Source of the DNA: Lewinellaceae bacterium
GTDB taxonomy: Bacteria > Bacteroidota > Bacteroidia > Chitinophagales > Saprospiraceae
DNA length: 64,000 nucleotides
Direction: 5' to 3'
Assembly: GCA_016713985.1 (NCBI GenBank)
Contig: JADJOD010000011.1
Coordinates: forward strand, 161,048-225,047
How positions within the stretch are numbered: the stretch's first letter is position 1; each line of letters opens with the position of its first letter. Of the stretch, positions 62,533-64,000 are shown piece after piece. Under the pieces are notes generated by a model. It saw only the letters and a program-made list of their open reading frames with translations. It was not told where the DNA came from and made no database searches. The translations under genes and the position numbers were made by a program.

Positions 62533-64000
62533 TTAATTTTTGGCAGTTTCCAGTTTCAAAACCCTTTTTTCCAGCGATTCCAGTTGTTGTTGCAGAGAGA
62601 CATTTTCACTTTTTAACGCGTCAATCTGCTGCTGCTGCTCTTGAATGGCTTTAATTGCAAGTATGCCAAACCCGGTATAGTCCAGCGACAAATAGCCGCC
62701 CTGACCATTTCGAACGGGGCTTTCTCCCACCAGTTCGGGAAACAGGCCCTGAACATCCTGCGCCAGGAAGCCCAAAGTGCGTTTTGCCGACTCGTCTTCC
62801 ACATTATAGTGATAGGAAACCGCCTGCAATTGCATGATTTTATTCAAAATGCCCATAGGAATAGCAGCGATGTCTTTTTTCAGCCGGCGGTCCGAAGGCA
62901 GATAAATGCCTGTTGTTGAAGAGAATGTACCTGCCGGCACACCCGGCCCCAGGAGGTTGTTGTACAAAACCAGGTCTCCGCTGGTGCCGCTCACCCAAAA
63001 ATCCCAACTGCGGTTATTGTCCGTGTTTTGCAGTGACAAACCGATGTCTTTTTGGAACACCTTCAACCTCGACGGACCACCATTCACACCGCCGATACCC
63101 ACGTTGGAATTCGCATTGGATGTAAAAGCGGGAACCGGCGTGATAACCGGACCTCCGACAAAATCGATGGAAAACAACGATGCGCCGCCACCGCCGGATA
63201 TTTGCCAGCCGCCGGCATCGCCATTTTTCAGCAGCATACGCGCTACATCGGAACTGCCTTGTTCAACGGTAAGTTGCGGCGTGGCGTCTTTGGTATAAAA
63301 ATGCCCGTCGCCGTTTACGTCCAGTCGGAAAGTGGGCGTCAGGTTGCGAATGCCCACATTACCTTCTCCGGTAACTAAGGCCGGTCCGGCTGCCGAATTG
63401 AAAAAGCCGGCAATACCGTTGTCGCCCTGCACTTCCAATTTGCCGTTGGTGCTCACGTTGGTGCCGACCAGTACATTTTTAGAATTTGTATTATATATAT
63501 TGTCATTATCCAGAAGCCAATGCGCGCCGGTAGAAGCCAAAAGTCCGGTAAAGTTCACTGTACTGCCGGAGCCTGATATTTCCAGGATCGGGCCGGTGAG
63601 TGAAAGGGTTTGTAATTCGTTGGCCGGGTCGTTGTCCGGGTCGCCGGTGTTATTGATGGTAAAATTCGGAGCCGAACCTGTTATGCTGATACCGGTTCCG
63701 GCAGTATAGTTGTTGCCGGCCGGTATATCTACGGTGCCGCCGCCATTGGAAAGCGACAACTGACTGCCGGCAAGGCTAAGTATCTGAATTTCATTGGTGT
63801 TGCTCAGGTCGCCGGTGTTGTTGATAGTAAAGTCTGGAGCCGCGCCGGTAATATCGATTCCGGCGCCCTCGTTATAATTATTGCCTGCGGGAAGTACGAC
63901 ATTGCCGCCGCCGTTGGACAGCGACAATTGGTTGCCCAAAAGGCTGATGGTTTGTAGTTCATTGGTATTGCTCAGGTCGCCGGTGTTGTTGATCAGCGAA
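62533..64000 (-). CDS. Tail-fiber-type protein with S74 intramolecular chaperone, N-terminus outside window
   Basis: At least 489 residues; the frame is open to the right edge. The C-terminus is a peptidase S74 self-cleaving chaperone domain: YLPSDRRLKKDIAAIPMGIL with the catalytic Ser, AVSYHYNVEDESAKRTLGFL, AQDVQGLFPELVGESPV and a trimeric coiled coil (AIKAIQEQQQQIDALKSENV). Upstream are ~58-residue repeats (GISITGSAPNFTINNTGDPD, LSLTGPILEISGSGSTVNFT), as in trimeric fibrous surface proteins. The chaperone domain helps three chains fold and is then released. Bacterial chromosomes of Bacteroidota carry such genes without any phage; nothing phage-like is near. Function: probable surface fiber. 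Confidence 0.88.
   Translation of the reverse strand, partial: SLINNTGDLSNTNELQTISLLGNQLSLSNGGGNVVLPAGNNYNEGAGIDITGAAPDFTINNTGDLSNTNEIQILSLAGSQLSLSNGGGTVDIPAGNNYTAGTGISITGSAPNFTINNTGDPDNDPANELQTLSLTGPILEISGSGSTVNFTGLLASTGAHWLLDNDNIYNTNSKNVLVGTNVSTNGKLEVQGDNGIAGFFNSAAGPALVTGEGNVGIRNLTPTFRLDVNGDGHFYTKDATPQLTVEQGSSDVARMLLKNGDAGGWQISGGGGASLFSIDFVGGPVITPVPAFTSNANSNVGIGGVNGGPSRLKVFQKDIGLSLQNTDNNRSWDFWVSGTSGDLVLYNNLLGPGVPAGTFSSTTGIYLPSDRRLKKDIAAIPMGILNKIMQLQAVSYHYNVEDESAKRTLGFLAQDVQGLFPELVGESPVRNGQGGYLSLDYTGFGILAIKAIQEQQQQIDALKSENVSLQQQLESLEKRVLKLETAKN
63593..64000. repeat. Tandem ~170-bp repeats inside the tail-fiber-type gene
   Basis: Segments such as TTGCTCAGGTCGCCGGTGTT recur at about 63808 and 63974, with a degenerate copy near 63637, giving a period near 166-174 bp. 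They encode repeats with the core FTINNTGDxxNTNEIQ and LSLSNGGG. The array continues beyond the right edge. Confidence 0.8.

Noticed and set aside
63593..64000. CRISPR-like array at the right edge
   Set aside because: The repeats are ~170 bp, in frame and encode protein repeats; no short direct repeats with unique spacers.
62533..64000. Prophage remnant suggested by the tail-fiber-type protein
   Set aside because: No integrase, capsid, terminase or att-like repeats nearby; such S74 proteins are common in Bacteroidota chromosomes.

Overview
The window looks like a chromosomal piece of a Bacteroidota bacterium, most likely a Saprospirales-type (Lewinella/Haliscomenobacter-like) organism. The signs are two PorP/SprF-family proteins, a PorE-like OmpA protein, three proteins ending in the gliding-motility-type (type B) sorting domain, one M4 metallopeptidase with a type A type-IX-secretion sorting domain, DUF4252, DUF1573 and DUF2807 proteins, a fused alpha/beta E1 dehydrogenase, and the Bacteroidota-type -7 promoter box (TAnnTTTG) in front of many genes. 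The lineage is an inference from gene content, not from a marker tree. I see no rRNA, tRNA, CRISPR array, insertion sequence or prophage.

Layout. 1-4 kb: sugar nucleotidyltransferase (cut by the left edge), dut, and a large secreted Ig-like repeat protein. 4-8 kb: dus, CCA-adding enzyme and recF, all forward. 8-17 kb: small DUF1573 and GIN-domain proteins, ribD-pyrF, a VOC protein, an M4 protease, anmK, a Rieske oxygenase and a secreted type B protein. 17-27 kb, reverse strand: DUF4261-like protein, an amidohydrolase-like protein that has lost its HxH motif, mtgA with a TMTC-like membrane/TPR protein, an outer-membrane beta-barrel receptor, and a fused 2-oxoacid dehydrogenase E1. 27-36 kb: DsrE-like protein, coiled-coil membrane protein, Ate-like transferase, ppc, STAS protein, clpC. 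36-39 kb: an ECF sigma / anti-sigma / DUF4252 / DUF4252 operon and a TraR/DksA-family protein. 39-50 kb: second fused E1, a small Cys-containing orphan, an OPT transporter, PorP, murI, two Skp/OmpH proteins, hutH. 50-57 kb: pentapeptide-repeat membrane protein, beta-phosphoglucomutase-like HAD, lipocalin-like protein, lipoprotein alpha-amylase, Kup K+ transporter, GT9 glycosyltransferase. 57-64 kb: PorP followed by the PorE-like protein and a DUF1573 domain, a 74-nt perfect palindrome, a type B secreted protein, and a tail-fiber-type (S74 chaperone) repeat protein cut by the right edge.

How the parts fit. The envelope theme is strong: secretion-machine parts (PorP, PorE-like), their likely cargo (M4 protease, type B proteins), periplasmic chaperones (Skp pair), peptidoglycan enzymes (mtgA, murI, anmK) and an outer-membrane receptor. 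The rest is ordinary metabolism.

Quality warning. At least ten genes carry frame disruptions (single-base gains or losses, often in short homopolymers, and two in-frame TAG codons), several in housekeeping genes such as clpC, dus and E1. This pattern fits residual sequencing or assembly error better than gene decay. I give those genes as one reconstructed span each and name the break points.

Most notable points: the 74-nt perfect palindrome at 61035-61108; terminators whose U-tract doubles as the -7 box of the next gene (three clear cases); -7 boxes that sit 4-6 nt from the start codon (probable leaderless mRNAs); two enzymes missing key catalytic residues (HAD Asp to Asn, amidohydrolase HxH lost); and a small orphan protein with a conserved-looking Cys motif.
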